Source: Panaeolus papilionaceus (lineage: Eukaryota; Basidiomycota; Agaricomycetes; Agaricales). Taken from it: a stretch of DNA of 64,000 bases. Location of the stretch: the NCBI GenBank assembly GCA_015501605.1, contig JADNRZ010000011.1, forward strand, positions 372,001-436,000. The letters run 5' to 3'. The translations under genes and the position numbers were made by a program. The notes under the pieces were generated by a model. That model did not search any database. It saw only the letters and a list, made by a program, of their open reading frames with translations, and was not told where the DNA came from. Positions 11,350-22,674 of the stretch are shown here, piece by piece; the first letter of the stretch is position 1; the number at the start of each line of letters is the position of its first letter.

Positions 11350-11998
11350 CTAGAACTGTGCGGCATCCGGGGGGAGTGTGGTGGGCGTCCAAAAAGCCGG
11401 TCTACCCGCGAAGGTGTTCTCCACAGTTGCAAAAGGCCAGGCTCCATCGAAGAACTGCTCGTCTTCGAATCCTGCAGGCACACCGGTGAAAGCTTTCCAG
11501 CTCTGATCCGTCACGATGGTCTCGGTCGATCCATCCGTGTAATGAACCTTGATGGTTGCAATTAACCCAGCGGGATTGGGAACCGTCGCGGCGTTCGTTG
11601 CGTTGACTGCGAACACATTGCAACCCCTAGTGAGGGGTACGTGATATAGTTGGGCGACGTTGAGAGCACTCCCAGCTCCGACCTTGACTTCGTTGACATA
11701 GAGCTCGTACGCGTTGTCTGCGGTGATGAGGATATCAGCTGAGAAGGTCCTCTTTCCGCGAGGAGCATAGGCCGCACGACGGAATGCGCGTGACCCGACA
11801 GGCATGTTGCCTCCTGGTCCGGGGTTGCCTTCATTTGTCCAGATGTAGTTGGCCGAGTTAAAGTCAATCCCGAGGACCTGAGTGGCGCATGCTGCAATGA
11901 GAGTAACGAGAAGACCTATGAAGGAAATATGGGACTCTGAGTCAGCTGTGGATCAACACATGGGAAACGCTCAAAAACAACGAACCTTTGTAAAACAT
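11350..11998 (-). CDS. Secreted lectin-like / galactose-binding-fold protein, copy 1
   Basis: Two exons, 11998-11986 (13 nt, MFYK) and 11915-11350, with a 70-bp intron, give 192 residues. Residues 1-20 form a signal peptide (GLLVTLIAACATQVLG). The mature part has IDFNSANYIWTNEG, RAFRRAAYAPRGKRTF, ILITADNAYELYVNEV, GCNVFAVNATN, TIKVHYTDGSTETIV and QFFDGAWPF. The arrangement of a tryptophan-rich start, ADNxYxLYVN and DxSW resembles the beta-sandwich carbohydrate-binding domain found at the N-terminus of bacterial alpha-rhamnosidases and in fungal lectin-like secreted proteins; a role in sugar binding is inference. Two paralogues lie at 19939-20574 (intact) and 51791-52438 (with a stop), and all share the intron position. 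Confidence 0.85.
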
Positions 11999-12068
11999 GG
12001 CTATCTAAGAGCTGTAGTGCAGAAGTATTCGAAGAGCGAATGCCTATGCTGGGGTCATACTCTGGGAT

Positions 12069-12076
12069 TATATATA
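12069..12076 (-). promoter_or_regulatory. TATA box of lectin-like gene 1
   Basis: TATATATA on the minus strand, about 70 bp upstream of the ATG at 11998. This is a plausible distance for a fungal TATA element with a short 5' UTR. Confidence 0.5.
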
Positions 12077-12137
12077 CCTCCCAACAGGATCTTAGTCCTA
12101 TTTGGGCACGAGCAGTCTCGCTAGTGTCAAGTGTCAT

Positions 12138-13403
12138 GGAAGATTTTTAAGACTAGAACCACAGACGGTGGTGCATTGGTTGTGATTGTCTACCCACACT
12201 ACGCTCGGAGAAGAGAAAATGACAACAGCCCAATATGTTTTTTTTACTCCACAATGGAACCTCTTTTGCATCTAGTATCACCCTAGAGCATTATTTCTAG
12301 ATATTGCGCTGCCATCTGCCCGGTATTATAGTGACATCGCCACATTATCGGAGACGTTTGAATGCGGTGGGCTACTAGCATGCTTCTTATCATGGAATTA
12401 GAAGTTTACAGCAGTTCTCCAACATAATGAGATTCGTGAATTCAATTCCGCCTGCGTCCGTAAAAGATAATCGATTCGCATCTTCCCAGAGCCCGCACAT
12501 TGCTCTTTTACGATTGTCACCATCCGTCGTGTGCTCTCCGAGCTGATCACTCTACTTACGGACTGCTGTATTTGGAGTTAATTGAAGGATTAATCTAATC
12601 TCAAGGGTCGGGCATTGCAGCTGTCCAAATTTGGCTGGGACATTGAATCAGATCAACTAATAACCCAGAGTCTCTGTCTCGATTCTCTCATCACTCGTGC
12701 TAGTCTGCTGATACTGATGGTGCCACCTCGTTGACGAGATTGTTCCTGGTGCAAAATTGAGGAGTACATGGCTGTAGATAAGGATACTGGAGACGGGAGG
12801 ATGAATGTAACAGAGCAAGCTGCTGGGCTGTGGCCGAGACACTCTGGGACGACGTCATGGAATCATCAGAAGGCAGCACCAATTACCTTCTTGGGACGCA
12901 GGCGGAATCGAATACACGAATGTCATTATTTTCAAGAATTGCCATGATAGAGAAAATCACACATTATTAATGACATATTCCGGGTAGAACCAGGTGGCCT
13001 GTTAAAAGGACAACGCAAGGGCTTGAGATGCAGCACTCGGAGCTGACATGGAGCATCCTCGTGTTCTAGGCTTTGTGTCCGGCCAAATGTAGAGCTCCAA
13101 GGCGGTGTTCCTCGGTAAATACGTAGTACATCTAAAGACAGATGGAGTGGTCATAAAGCTTCTAATCCAAAATTTACTACGGCTTAAAGCTAACAGACAC
13201 TTCTTTCGTATAGTTTAGTCCACAGCTTGTAGTAGAATTATTGAATTCATTCCGACTCATTGCGTGCCAAGCAATCAAAGGCGCTAAGTACCCGCGTGGA
13301 GTTTGAAAAAATCAGGAATAATGACATAGCGGTCATCAATGTTGCATTGTAATCTAATAAAACGAAGAGGATGTGAATTGCATGGATAAGCGCGTAAATG
13401 AGT
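12138..13403. other. Intergenic, duplicated upstream flank
   Basis: No gene supported. 12130-12420 resembles 20715-20950, the upstream flank of the second lectin-like gene, so the duplication included the promoter region. Near 13310 a short block (GACATAGCGGTCATCAAT) recurs in modified form near 21520 and 36190. Confidence 0.5.
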
Positions 13404-13423
13404 GGGGGGGGGGGGGGGGGGGG
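13404..13423. repeat. G20 homopolymer tract
   Basis: Twenty consecutive G residues upstream of GTPase 1. Such tracts are mutable and can form G-quadruplexes; its exact length may also be a sequencing artefact. Confidence 0.8.
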
Positions 13424-14093
13424 ATAATAATAGAGTGACGAGATGTTATGGATTGTAAAACGGTAAAACTGAAGTAGATAGAACGAATATCAGAGAAAGG
13501 AAGCACTTGGTCAAAACTCGGGAGACGAGCGAAGAGTTTTGCTTTGAATGAATTCAATCTCCGAGTTCCGCTCAATGCGCACAATTTTAAGCATACATCG
13601 AGCTCATGGCATTCATCGAACTCACGATTCACGCTTCATGACCGGGATTCCATCATTTACCCGATGTACACAATGCAGCCTAATTACATCCGCATGTTGC
13701 CCTGCTATTACTATTAACCCATTCAAACGCTCGTTACAGCGGTGATGACCGAGATGTGTACAAATGAACAGTTTCAATTTTCCTTTACATACACTCACAT
13801 GTTTTGAGATCTGCGACGATTACAAGTATTTGAACAGAGCAAGCTTCTGTGTGTTCTGATAATAGCTGGTGCATAGTAACGGAAATCAGCTATTGTGGTC
13901 AGAAGTTTGTGTTTGGGGGTCGTATTCTTTAATGAGGTCAACCTGTTGCATTTCGGGTATATAAATACCTGTGATGCCCATTATAACTTGCTTTTATTGG
14001 ACGCGGTGGTACACCAGGTTCTCAAAATAGGGGCGGGGAAGAAATGCAGGAGCCGTCAAGCAACAAAAGTATCCCGCCGGAGCACAGCGAAAT

Positions 14094-14250
14094 GTCAAAT
14101 TATGTAACCTGGCGTCTCTTTGGAACGCCTCAACCTGACAGACAGAATTATTATTAAGCGCCACGAGGCCAGAGGGTATTCAGACGCCCACCAAAGTCGA
14201 ACGATGCCTCCTTTCTCCCATCACCCTCCTAGATAACCTTAGTCACTACT
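14094..14250 (+). promoter_or_regulatory. Conserved upstream region of GTPase 1
   Basis: This stretch aligns closely with 36417-36570 upstream of GTPase 2: GTAACCTGGCGTCTCT, TATTAAGCGCCACGAGGCC and ACGCCCACCAAAGTC are shared almost without change. A TATA-like GGTATATAAATACC lies further upstream at about 13958. Conservation in a non-coding block after the coding parts diverged points to promoter or 5' UTR function, though simple shared ancestry could explain part of it. Confidence 0.5.
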
Positions 14251-14305
14251 ACAACGACAGGCTCGCTTTCATTTTTCTCCGCCTTTGGACTATAACGTAA
14301 AGAAA

Positions 14306-15599
14306 ATGGTATGTAGTATTTCTTGCCAATACCATATGGTACCTGCCGCTTAATTGTGCATGACTTGCCAGCTATGCTACGATTTCGGCTGGATCAAGAC
14401 AATCTTCAAAAAGAAGAAGGCAGAGGCAGAACTCAGTGATAATGGCGAGGTCTCCCATCCCGAATATAAGGTCACCGAACCTGAGGAGCCTCACACGACT
14501 GACGTTGCATCCGAAGGGTCATCCGCGCCTCCAGTCCCCGCACCTGCAGAGCCTCCCACGACTGCTGTTGTTTCTGAGGGGGCATCCGTGTTAGTACCCG
14601 GACAGCATACCACGATCGCTGTTGCATCTAGAAAAGCATCTGCACCTCCTGCAGCTGCTATTACCCAAAAGAGCAAGACTCAAGAAGATCGAGACATAGT
14701 TATCGCGTACGTCTCTTCGTCTTCCAACTTGAAAATGTTAGACATGCGGCTAACCTGGTGTTAAGTGTCATGGGTGCGACAGGAGTAGGGAAGACGACTG
14801 TGAGTGTCAAATACTCCATTTCGGTCTCATGATCTAACACGCGGCATCTTAGTTTATACAGTCCCTCACGAAAGCGCACAATGAGCAAAGCGGCTATCAC
14901 GGTCTCGATACAGGAACCAAAGAGGTCCAAACCTATGAAATCAACCTCCTACCCGAGCGGGGTGGCCGTCTTATTCTTGTTGATACCCCCGGTTTCGACG
15001 ATGCCACACGACCAAATGCAATGGTCCTAGAAAAGATTGCAAATTGGATGTCAAAAACGTGCGTCTCGATCTCCGTCACAGTCATAGCATGCTCTAAGGT
15101 TGAATGCCTCAGGTATAAAGAGGGACGACTTTTGAACGGACTAATTTACCTACATCGCATCACGGATATCCGCTTTGATGCCGGGGCGTCGACCACTCTC
15201 AGTGTCTTCCGAAAGCTCTACGGTGTAGATGGTTACGAGAGGCTAGCCTTGGTCACCACAATGTGGAATGACGTCCAAGACACCAGACGGAATGAGTATG
15301 AGATGAAGGAGAATGAACTCAAAACAATCCACTGGGGTACGTTCCTTCAACGACAGGCTAACGAGGCTGCCCTCGTCGCGCGCTTTGACTCCACTAGCTC
15401 TTTGGCGGCCAAGGAGACAGCGCTCGGAATAATCACTGAACTCTTGAAGCAATCAATCAACAGACCAGAGCTTCGAACACAACTGCAGAGGGAGCTGGTG
15501 GATAAAAATATATCGTTGCCAAGAACCGAGGCTGGAAAGGCTGTATTTACGCTCGCAGAGACGGCCAAGTTTTATCTTCAGGGACATGTATCAGATTAA
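14306..15599 (+). CDS. P-loop GTPase 1 (AIG1/septin-like G domain, fungal expanded family)
   Basis: Five exons: 14306-14308 (only the ATG), 14372-14706, 14766-14799 (34 nt), 14853-15058 and 15113-15599; 354 codons plus stop. After a Pro/Ala/Glu-rich N-terminus of about 110 residues comes DIVIAVMGATGVGKTT (Walker A/G1, encoded mainly by the 34-nt exon), then LILVDTPGFDDATRPN (G3), then GLIYLHRITDIRFD and LVTTMWNDV, where a G4 motif is expected. The C-terminal part is helical. The fold suggests a TRAFAC-type GTPase related to AIG1/GIMAP and septin G domains. No canonical NKxD is seen, so nucleotide specificity is uncertain. Its closest relative is GTPase 2 at 36618-37804, with the same exon plan. 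Confidence 0.88.
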
Positions 15600-15730
15600 T
15601 TAGATGAGGATGTTTCAATTAAAAGTTCGCTCATGTAATTACTGTAGGAGAGTCTCAGGGTAGCAGACCACACGAAAATCCAACCAACAATCTCAAAACT
15701 CACTTCGTATTAATGATGTTTAATCGTGTT

Positions 15731-18443
15731 CTATATCTTCCTTGTATTCATAACCCACACCCCGTCATCGCCTCCCCATAGACCCTCAAGCACCACCTGC
15801 GTCCCCAAAAAATCCATCTGCACAACTCCCTGCGACACTTTCACCACATCCCCATGGGCAAAAGAAAAAAGCCGTGCAGTCTCTACCGTGCAAAAAGGTA
15901 AAATTCACGGTCATGCACGGTCATGCACGGCTGCACGGTTATAGCACATGTATCAGTTGCTGAGGTATCTAGGTATTATGAAGAATACCTCGTCGTTGTA
16001 TCGTTGGCGATGGTTCAATGTAGAGTTATAAATTCAGGAACAATGCCTGTAAAGGTATTAATAATGAAACATGGTTCATTGACGTGGTCCTCGCCAGGCC
16101 AGTCCGAATCCTAACAATGTATTGCCAACACAAAACAAGGGTGGTCCCATTATATGAATCACGACACAGCGATTGTTCCAAAGCCTATATATACCCCTCG
16201 TAAAATTACCCTATCAGATGTAAATCCCACAAATCCATATTACCTCTTGCCAGGGGGTTTGGACGAGATACGTTGGACCTGCGTGCCTCCCACACAATGT
16301 TATGTCAACCAAGAGGGCCGAGAGTTCAGCCGAATCTCATAGACACAGTCTTGGCCTGCGTACCTCCTGCACGGCAGTCCACTACCCAAAATTCGTCGTC
16401 ATGCTGAGCAAATTTTTAATATCTAGCTTGGGAGAAGACACCATGACGTCTTTCCAGGGGATTTCACCTTCTGGAATGCTTGGATAACTCGTTTGTGCAT
16501 TGCTTGATGGCTCATTCTCTACTCCAGTGTGCAACACCCCACATTTTCATCATGATTGGTTTATAGTCAGATGGGCTGTAAGGTCCAGATGGAGTGGTTT
16601 GCTGCAATGTGTCAGAGCTCTGTCTGTGCACGGCTCATGCACGGCTGTCGTACCCTTGGCACGGCTACCGCACGGTTCACGCACGGCTATGCACGGTCAA
16701 TGCACGGCTATGCACGTCCACGCACGGCTCTGCACGGTAGCGTCTAACTTTGGCATGGTTATGCACGTCCACTCTGACGTCTGGCACGGCCTTCGAATGA
16801 AGTGCACGGTCGACACGGTCGACATTATAGTGCGGTTTTGTTTATGATTATCAATGACGGTGATATCTCTGGTGATTGCTTGAGGTCTTGGACTGTTTCA
16901 TCTGTGATACATGTGATATGATACACGTCCTTCCAGGCCGTTGAGTGTTGAAGCGCAAGTAAGTCATTATCATTGGCTCCATTAGTAAAATTTACTAATT
17001 CCAATGTTTAGGACGATCGAAAGCCAGAACGGGTATAAGAAATTAACTGAGAAGCGATTTAGGTGCAAAATATTGCCTCGAATTTGATCCTTTTCTCTAC
17101 TATTCGCTCCGAGGGCTGGGAGTGGTGCTCTTGCAAGAATTAAAGGAGTACTATTACCCTGTGCGTCTCATACAGAATGTTCAGGAAGGCTGGATTGTTA
17201 GATGGCGGCGAGGGAATGAGTTTGCCTCCACTAATTATATTCCCCTCACCAATACCTCAATTGTTGCAGTTCATGACCTTTGTGATGCACCTTGGCGTGA
17301 TAGGCTGGGACAAAGGAAGACCAGGGCTCCTGCTTGATTTTCGATGCTTACACTTAAATTATCAGCTCAATATCCATTGTCTCAGCTTGAGAAGTGGCAG
17401 CATGCCTGCGATTTTGAATCGTCCGAAGCTACCCTATCTGATCCAACTCACATCTCTTATTCCCGATTACTGAAGAGACCGAGTAAGATACCCTGGAATT
17501 ATGCACGGCTGACCAGTTGGACTACACGGCACTGCACGGCAGTCACTTGAGACGGCACGGTTCAGCACGGTAGGAGCACGGTTACGCACGGTACTGCACG
17601 GTCATGCACGGCCGCGCACGGCTTTTTTCCAATGCCCCATCCCCATCGCACCTCTTCCTAAACGCCTTAGCCACCAACCTCCTCTCCCTCTCCCCCAACT
17701 CCTCATTCCAATAATGCCGCATCCTAATCGGCTCATTCAACTGAAGAAACATATACATAAACACATCACCAACTGTGATATGCCTCTCATGTGGCTGAGT
17801 GGGTACGACGTCTATATACCACGGTAATCGCGGGTGTATGATTCGCGCTTTCATGGCTGGAGGCTGAAATGCCGATTGTTGCATTTTTGATATTGAGAAT
17901 ACCGAATCTGATTGTAGCTGTACGGGCTGCGTGCGCATATCCCAATAGAAAGGTGGTCGTGTCGGGTTATACAGAAGCTCCGTGTTGAGCTTTCTCTTCT
18001 GTCCATCATAGTCGTACGCTGTCAATGAGATGAGCAAGCGTCAGTTTCAGGTCAGATACTCGACACCCCTTCTGTATTACCCAAAATGAGCATAACTTAC
18101 CCAGCAAAGGATGATCTTTTGGTCTATTTAGAGACAGACCCTTCACGGTGGCAATTATAGACCGACGCGGGACATAGTCTGCTCTCCAATCCCGTGGTCG
18201 TCTTGCAAGATTATGCTCATCGATGATATCTCCTGCTTGATATACGTCCGCAATTCGCTGCTCTGTTGAGCGAGACTATACCAAGTGAATCCAGTTAGGC
18301 TTGCGCAAAGACGAATACAAATCCATTGCATGTGCCAAGTCAATACCATCCAAGTTTCTCACCTCCGGCAAGCCTACACTCGGCTTATAACCCCAAGAAC
18401 TCGAACTCACTCCCAGGTCTGCATCGGAGTATGCGCTGTTCAT
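15731..18443 (-). pseudogene. DUF6699 protein gene split by a transposon
   Basis: Exons 18443-18363, 18275-18101 and 18018 onward encode MNSAYSDADLG, EQRIADVYQAGD, RPRDWRADYVPRR, HPLLAYDYDG, PFYWDMRTQP, HPRLPWYIDVV, ITVGDVFMYMF and VAKAFRKRCDGD, which is the DUF6699 pattern (WD(M/L)R, LPW, ITVxDV). The last exon is then interrupted by a 1782-bp element at 15856-17637. On the other side the frame continues with VVKVSQGVVQMDFLG and ends VWVMNTRKI at 15731-15733. Removing the element and one 9-bp duplication restores exactly 251 in-frame codons, so the gene was intact when hit. DUF6699 proteins are of unknown function and common in mushrooms. A decayed copy lies at 37915-38200 and an exon fragment at 21796-21920. 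Confidence 0.85.
15856..17637. mobile_element. 1.78 kb DNA transposon with GCACGG subterminal repeats, inserted in DUF6699 gene
   Basis: Target duplication CATCCCCAT at 15847-15855 and 17638-17646 (9 bp, or 8 if the first C is chance). TIRs of about 24 bp begin GGGCA and share GAAAAAAGCCGTGC. Inside each end are many short GCACGG units in direct and inverted forms (15870-15945 on the left; 16615-16815 and 17500-17625 toward the right), resembling subterminal transposase-binding arrays. No transposase is present. One frame near 17122-17337 contains YYPVRLIQNVQEGWIVRW and may be the remnant of a captured or internal gene; I cannot name it. The 8-9 bp duplication fits hAT, MULE or KDZ/Zisupton-type mobilisers. 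Confidence 0.85.
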
Positions 18444-18819
18444 CGACGAGGCTCAAATGGGAGGTTAGAGTAAGAAAGAAAACAACAAAACGCTACGCAT
18501 CCTAATCAAATTATGACGGGATACGCGGCAGTGCACAGTGCGTAGTCTTGTGATGCTACTTATGCGACGACTCCAAGTGGCTATGTAGTCAACCGTTGAT
18601 TCTATTCTATTTTTAAAACAGATCTGGAGTCGTCTGCGTCATCATCAGGCTGTACTGTATTATATATTTCTCGATCAAATCGGCCACGTGCGCGTCGGTG
18701 TCAGCTAGGTTCTATAACGTCCTCGTAAAACATCCATATCACGACTTGCGTCTATATTACACACTGAGACCAACAGTAAAAAAGTGGTGAAAGCGGGAAG
18801 AAGAGCAACCTTAGGACTC

Positions 18820-19690
18820 TAAGACAAATCAAACCCAGCATTCGAATTAATTTCCTGCAAAAATTTGGCTCTCAAAACCCTCTCGGAAGTGTACTGACTG
18901 TGTACAGCGGCAACTGTAAAACAACGTCAGGTTAGCCAACGTCTCACGAGTGCCTCGCGCTATCATATGCATCGTGATCGCCATCGACGTCTTATCAGTA
19001 TCGGCTCCCCAAAAAGTGGTTAAAAGAAATAAAGAACACCCACCCCCGACCCATAACTCGACCCACAGATTGCTTCACCCTCGCCTCGCATCCTCCAAAC
19101 TCACTCCCGTCCCCAGCACACTCCTCGAACTAGTATAAGCGCTCCGAGCATTTCACTACAACAAGTCTTGAGTTCATCCAGCAAGAGCGGCTTTCGATTC
19201 CTTGTTGATGGTGAGCGCGACACCGTAGGGGGGCCAGCGGCATGGGACGTACTCAGAGAATGCTGGATGAGCCAGCCGACGAGGATACGGACTCGGAGGT
19301 TTACCATGAATGGGTCCTGAAGAACTCGTTGTCTCCCGTCGTGAGCAATGTCTGAGAATATCCGTCCGCAATGAGAAGTAGAGGCGGCCCGTGTGAGGTG
19401 TTTTTGTCGTCTGTGCATCGTCGTGACTAGTATCATGACATAGTAGATCCAGAAGCGTTGTCACAGCGATTCGATATCGACGTTACCGTTCAGAGAGAAA
19501 AAAGTAAAAGTAGGCGTGTAGGAAGGAAAAAAGAAACCCACATGCGGTGTAAGGAAATGACGACGATATCGAGAGGGAGAAATGCCAAAGTAGACGCGCG
19601 CGACAGGAAACGATAAAAACTCATCAAAAAGCAAACCCGCACTCCCCTCACTCCCCTTCCCAACGGACTCCACTTAACACACTCCCTCCA
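18820..19690 (-). pseudogene. HUL5-like HECT ligase remnant, 3' portion (copy A)
   Basis: Several blocks align with the intact gene at 38656-43284. Near 18830-18910 the minus strand still reads YTSERVLR and INSNAGFDLS, the HECT C-terminus. 19040-19330 matches the region around 40940-41250 and 19600-19680 matches 41410-41480. The HECT catalytic core between them is deleted and stops are frequent. The promoter-proximal part of the same lost copy lies at 21985-22330. Confidence 0.7.
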
Positions 19691-19938
19691 ACTCCCTTTT
19701 GCATTACCTGCATCTCTAAAATTCTGTAGTAGACTGAGGATTCTGAATCCTCGAAGGGAGTTTGACGCATATAATCATCATTGTTTAGGTTCTCAGCCAT
19801 GTTCACTGATACTAGAAATATGTACTGACTATTAAGGGCGTGTAATAGAGTCGAGGAACAGAATTGCAGTGCGTTGAACGATGACACGATAATGTCCCAG
19901 TCGTGAAACCCCTTCCTGACCCCGAACAGAGACTGGAT

Positions 19939-20574
19939 CTAAAACTGTGCAGCATCTGGGGGGAGGGCGACAGGGGACCAATAAGCAGGTTTATTCTCAA
20001 AGCTGCTCACCACCGTCGCAGAAGGCCAGCTTGCATCAAAGAACTGATCGTCTTGAAATCCTGCAGGAACACCAGTGAACACCCTCCAGCTCTGGTCCGT
20101 GACTATCTCCTCAGTCGAACCGTCGGTGTAATGAACCTTTATGGCGGCAATCAAACCAGCAGGATTCGGGGTGGTTCCACTATTGGCCGCGCTGACCGCA
20201 AAGATGTTACATCCCTTGGTCAGGGGAACATGATACAACTGAGCGGTATGCAAGTTGGCTCCAGAACCGACTTTGACCTCGTTAACATAGAGCTCGTACC
20301 CGTTGTCCGCTGTGATGAGGATATCTGCCGAGAATGTCTTCTTTCCACGAGGTGCATAGGCTGCACGACGGAAGGCGCGTAACCCAACGGGCATGTTTGG
20401 TTCGGGGCCCTCGCTCGTCCAGATGTAGTTGGCGTTAGAAAAGTCAATCCCAATGACCTGAGTGGTACATGCTGCGATGACAGCAACGAGAAGACCTATG
20501 TGAAAGTTGTGTGTCATTAAACCTGTTACATGTAAGTATATAGGAAAATGTTCAAACTGACCTTTGAAAAACAT
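19939..20574 (-). CDS. Secreted lectin-like / galactose-binding-fold protein, copy 2
   Basis: Exons 20574-20562 (13 nt, MFFK) and 20495-19939 with a 66-bp intron give 189 residues. The intron is by chance open in frame, so a naive ORF includes 22 extra residues; the shared splice site with copy 1 decides the model. Signal peptide GLLVAVIAACTTQVIG is followed by IDFSNANYIWTSEG, FRRAAYAPRGKKTF, ILITADNGYELYVNEV, GCNIFAVSAANS, HYTDGSTEEIV and QFFDASWPS. It lacks four residues in the loop after the first tryptophan compared with copy 1. It is likely secreted, with carbohydrate binding inferred from the fold pattern only. The coding frame is uninterrupted. Confidence 0.85.
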   Translation of the reverse strand: MFFKGQFEHFPIYLHVTGLMTHNFHIGLLVAVIAACTTQVIGIDFSNANYIWTSEGPEPNMPVGLRAFRRAAYAPRGKKTFSADILITADNGYELYVNEVKVGSGANLHTAQLYHVPLTKGCNIFAVSAANSGTTPNPAGLIAAIKVHYTDGSTEEIVTDQSWRVFTGVPAGFQDDQFFDASWPSATVVSSFENKPAYWSPVALPPDAAQF

Positions 20575-21795
20575 GTTTATGATAGCGTTTGAGAGTAGGG
20601 AATCGAAAACGAAGAGCGAATGCCTCTGATTGAAAAGTCTGGCTGAGTTAATTGTCGGGCTTATATCTACTCCTCAACATGGTCTTAGTCCTTTTTGGGC
20701 TTCAGTAGTATCGCTAGCGTCAAGTATCATGGAAGGTTTTTAGGGCTAGAATTTCAGACAGTCATGATTGTTCTGTACATAGCATACCCACGCTATTTTC
20801 AGAGAACAGAACACAGACAACTATCTAATATGCTTTTTACTCCACAACATAACCTTCTCTATATCTAGTACCACTCTAGAGTCTAGAACATTAAGCGTAG
20901 ATATGGAGTCACTATCTAACCAGTGTATGTGTATAACAAAATAGCTACGTTACCCAAGATATTTGAATGCAATGGAGTACTGTCAGGCTCCTTAGTATGG
21001 TATTAGTGATGACTTCTTGGTTTAAATTGATAGCTTTGTTGACAAACAACGAGACGGCGCGAGATGGAACACTCGAAGCTGACTTTAAGAATCTTCCTCA
21101 TGTTCGAGGCTTTTCATATAGCTGAACGAAGACATTGTCAATAATACTCGGCAAATGCACAGCACATCTCAAGAGGCATTGAAGGATAATAGATCTTCTA
21201 ATCTGAACAAGGCGACGTTTTTCTTTCGCTAGACCTTGTTGAGATTGATGAAGTGGTCTGCAATCCACTGGCAGTATCTTGATTCACTCAAGTTCTAGTC
21301 CCTGTTTCACTAGCTCTAACTCGATGCTCAAGGATGATACTTTGATTTACTCATAGAGCTCGATATGTTTGATCCATGGTCTAGGTATGTTGCGTCATAG
21401 GCGCGCTTGGATACCTGGTGGAGATAAGACCTGAGTGAGTCTCCTGAGACCACCGATTCTGAACTGCGTCAAAGGTTTTCCTGCATTGACGCCGACTCAG
21501 GGTGCACAAACCACTGAATAGTGATGTAGCGATCATCGATATGTAGTGAATAGGATCTATAGGTTGGTATCAAGTATGGAGGGGAACCGATGGTAGAGCC
21601 GAGAAACTCGATGATAAAATGAAAGTAGAGTAGTGAATGCCATGAGCTTGCATACAACTTGTATCAGTGTGACGTGATGAAGGCGGAGCTCGTGGCGCTC
21701 ATCGAACTCGCACTCTGCTAGAAGTAGAGCATTTTTTATGCCGGCTTCAATCATCGCCAATGATTCCATGTACACGACGCATCCAACATTTCAGG
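20575..21795. other. Intergenic, duplicated flank
   Basis: No gene supported. 20715-20950 is the counterpart of 12130-12420 upstream of lectin-like gene 1. 21480-21760 resembles 13290-13640 and 36170-36300, the far-upstream region of the GTPase blocks, but no GTPase follows here. Confidence 0.5.
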
Positions 21796-21920
21796 GTGGC
21801 CAGTATAGCCTGACGCGGACACATGTAGCTCGCTCTCCAGTCCTGTGGTCGATTCGCAAGATTATGTTCATCGTTGGTATGTCCTGCCTCATACATACTC
21901 GCTACTCTATACAACGTAAA
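21796..21920 (-). pseudogene. DUF6699 exon fragment
   Basis: The minus strand reads DEHNLANRPQDWRASY and QAILAT, matching the second exon of the DUF6699 gene (DEHNLARRPRDWRADY). No other DUF6699 exon follows before the HECT remnant, so this is an isolated remnant of a deleted copy. Confidence 0.65.
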
Positions 21921-21984
21921 ATCATTTCAAAATTTGTCCATTTCATCTGCATTCAATCCCCCTTCCACGCATCTCCTGCCCCTC

Positions 21985-22330
21985 CACCAACTCAGAATCA
22001 GCACAGCCCCCTCCCATCGCCTGTTATGTTCAAGTCGGCACTCCCTTTTTCTGCAGCTACTTCCTGCGAGGAGTGTTTGGGTGAGGTGCCGCCTAGGTTT
22101 CTTCGGCGCTTGGAGTCGGGGCTGGAGAACAGGAGAACATCGTGTGAAGGCGAGGTGGGTTTGACGAAGATGGGAAAAATAGCCTGCTTGGCTTAGTGGT
22201 GTCGTTCCAAGTCTCTGAAGGTGGTGTGCAGTATCGTTGGATTACGCCTGTCATGTTTCTGCTGCAAATTCAACCCTCCAACACCAAGCCCTGACGAAGG
22301 TAACGCCAGATACCTGGAGAAATGAGTTCA
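21985..22330 (-). pseudogene. HUL5-like HECT ligase remnant, 5' portion (copy A)
   Basis: Aligns with 43100-43460, the first exon and 5' flank of the intact ligase (the CCCCTCCACCAACTC block, the GTGCCGCCTAG block and the TTCAACCCTCCA block). The frame is destroyed. Together with 18820-19690 it represents one ancient HUL5 copy that lost its middle. Confidence 0.6.
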
Positions 22331-22674
22331 AAAAAATACGACCAGCTGCCGACATGGTTAAAATCCAAACTGCAGTGCAGGTAATTTATCAGAGCTCAGA
22401 AACATGAAACATGCCAGAATGTACTCACAAATGGTTCAATCCGTTCACAATGTCCGTAACTCGCACTGATTGATGGCTAGCTTGGTGCTTCTCTCTTGCT
22501 CCAGCCTGAAAATGTCGGCTATCTCCTTGTTCTTTGCGTCGCCCATATCATCCTGAATACCATACTCCTTTTAAGCCCCATCCTGAGCACCAATTATATC
22601 TAAACAAGCCACCATCGTCCTTTGGTTCAGCACCCCCCCCCCCCCTTCTAACCCTAACCCCAGTCTTTACAATC

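Noticed and set aside
16615..17625. GCACGG repeats as a CRISPR-like array or centromeric satellite
   Set aside because: Units are only 6 bp core with irregular spacing in both orientations, confined to one TIR element in a eukaryotic context.
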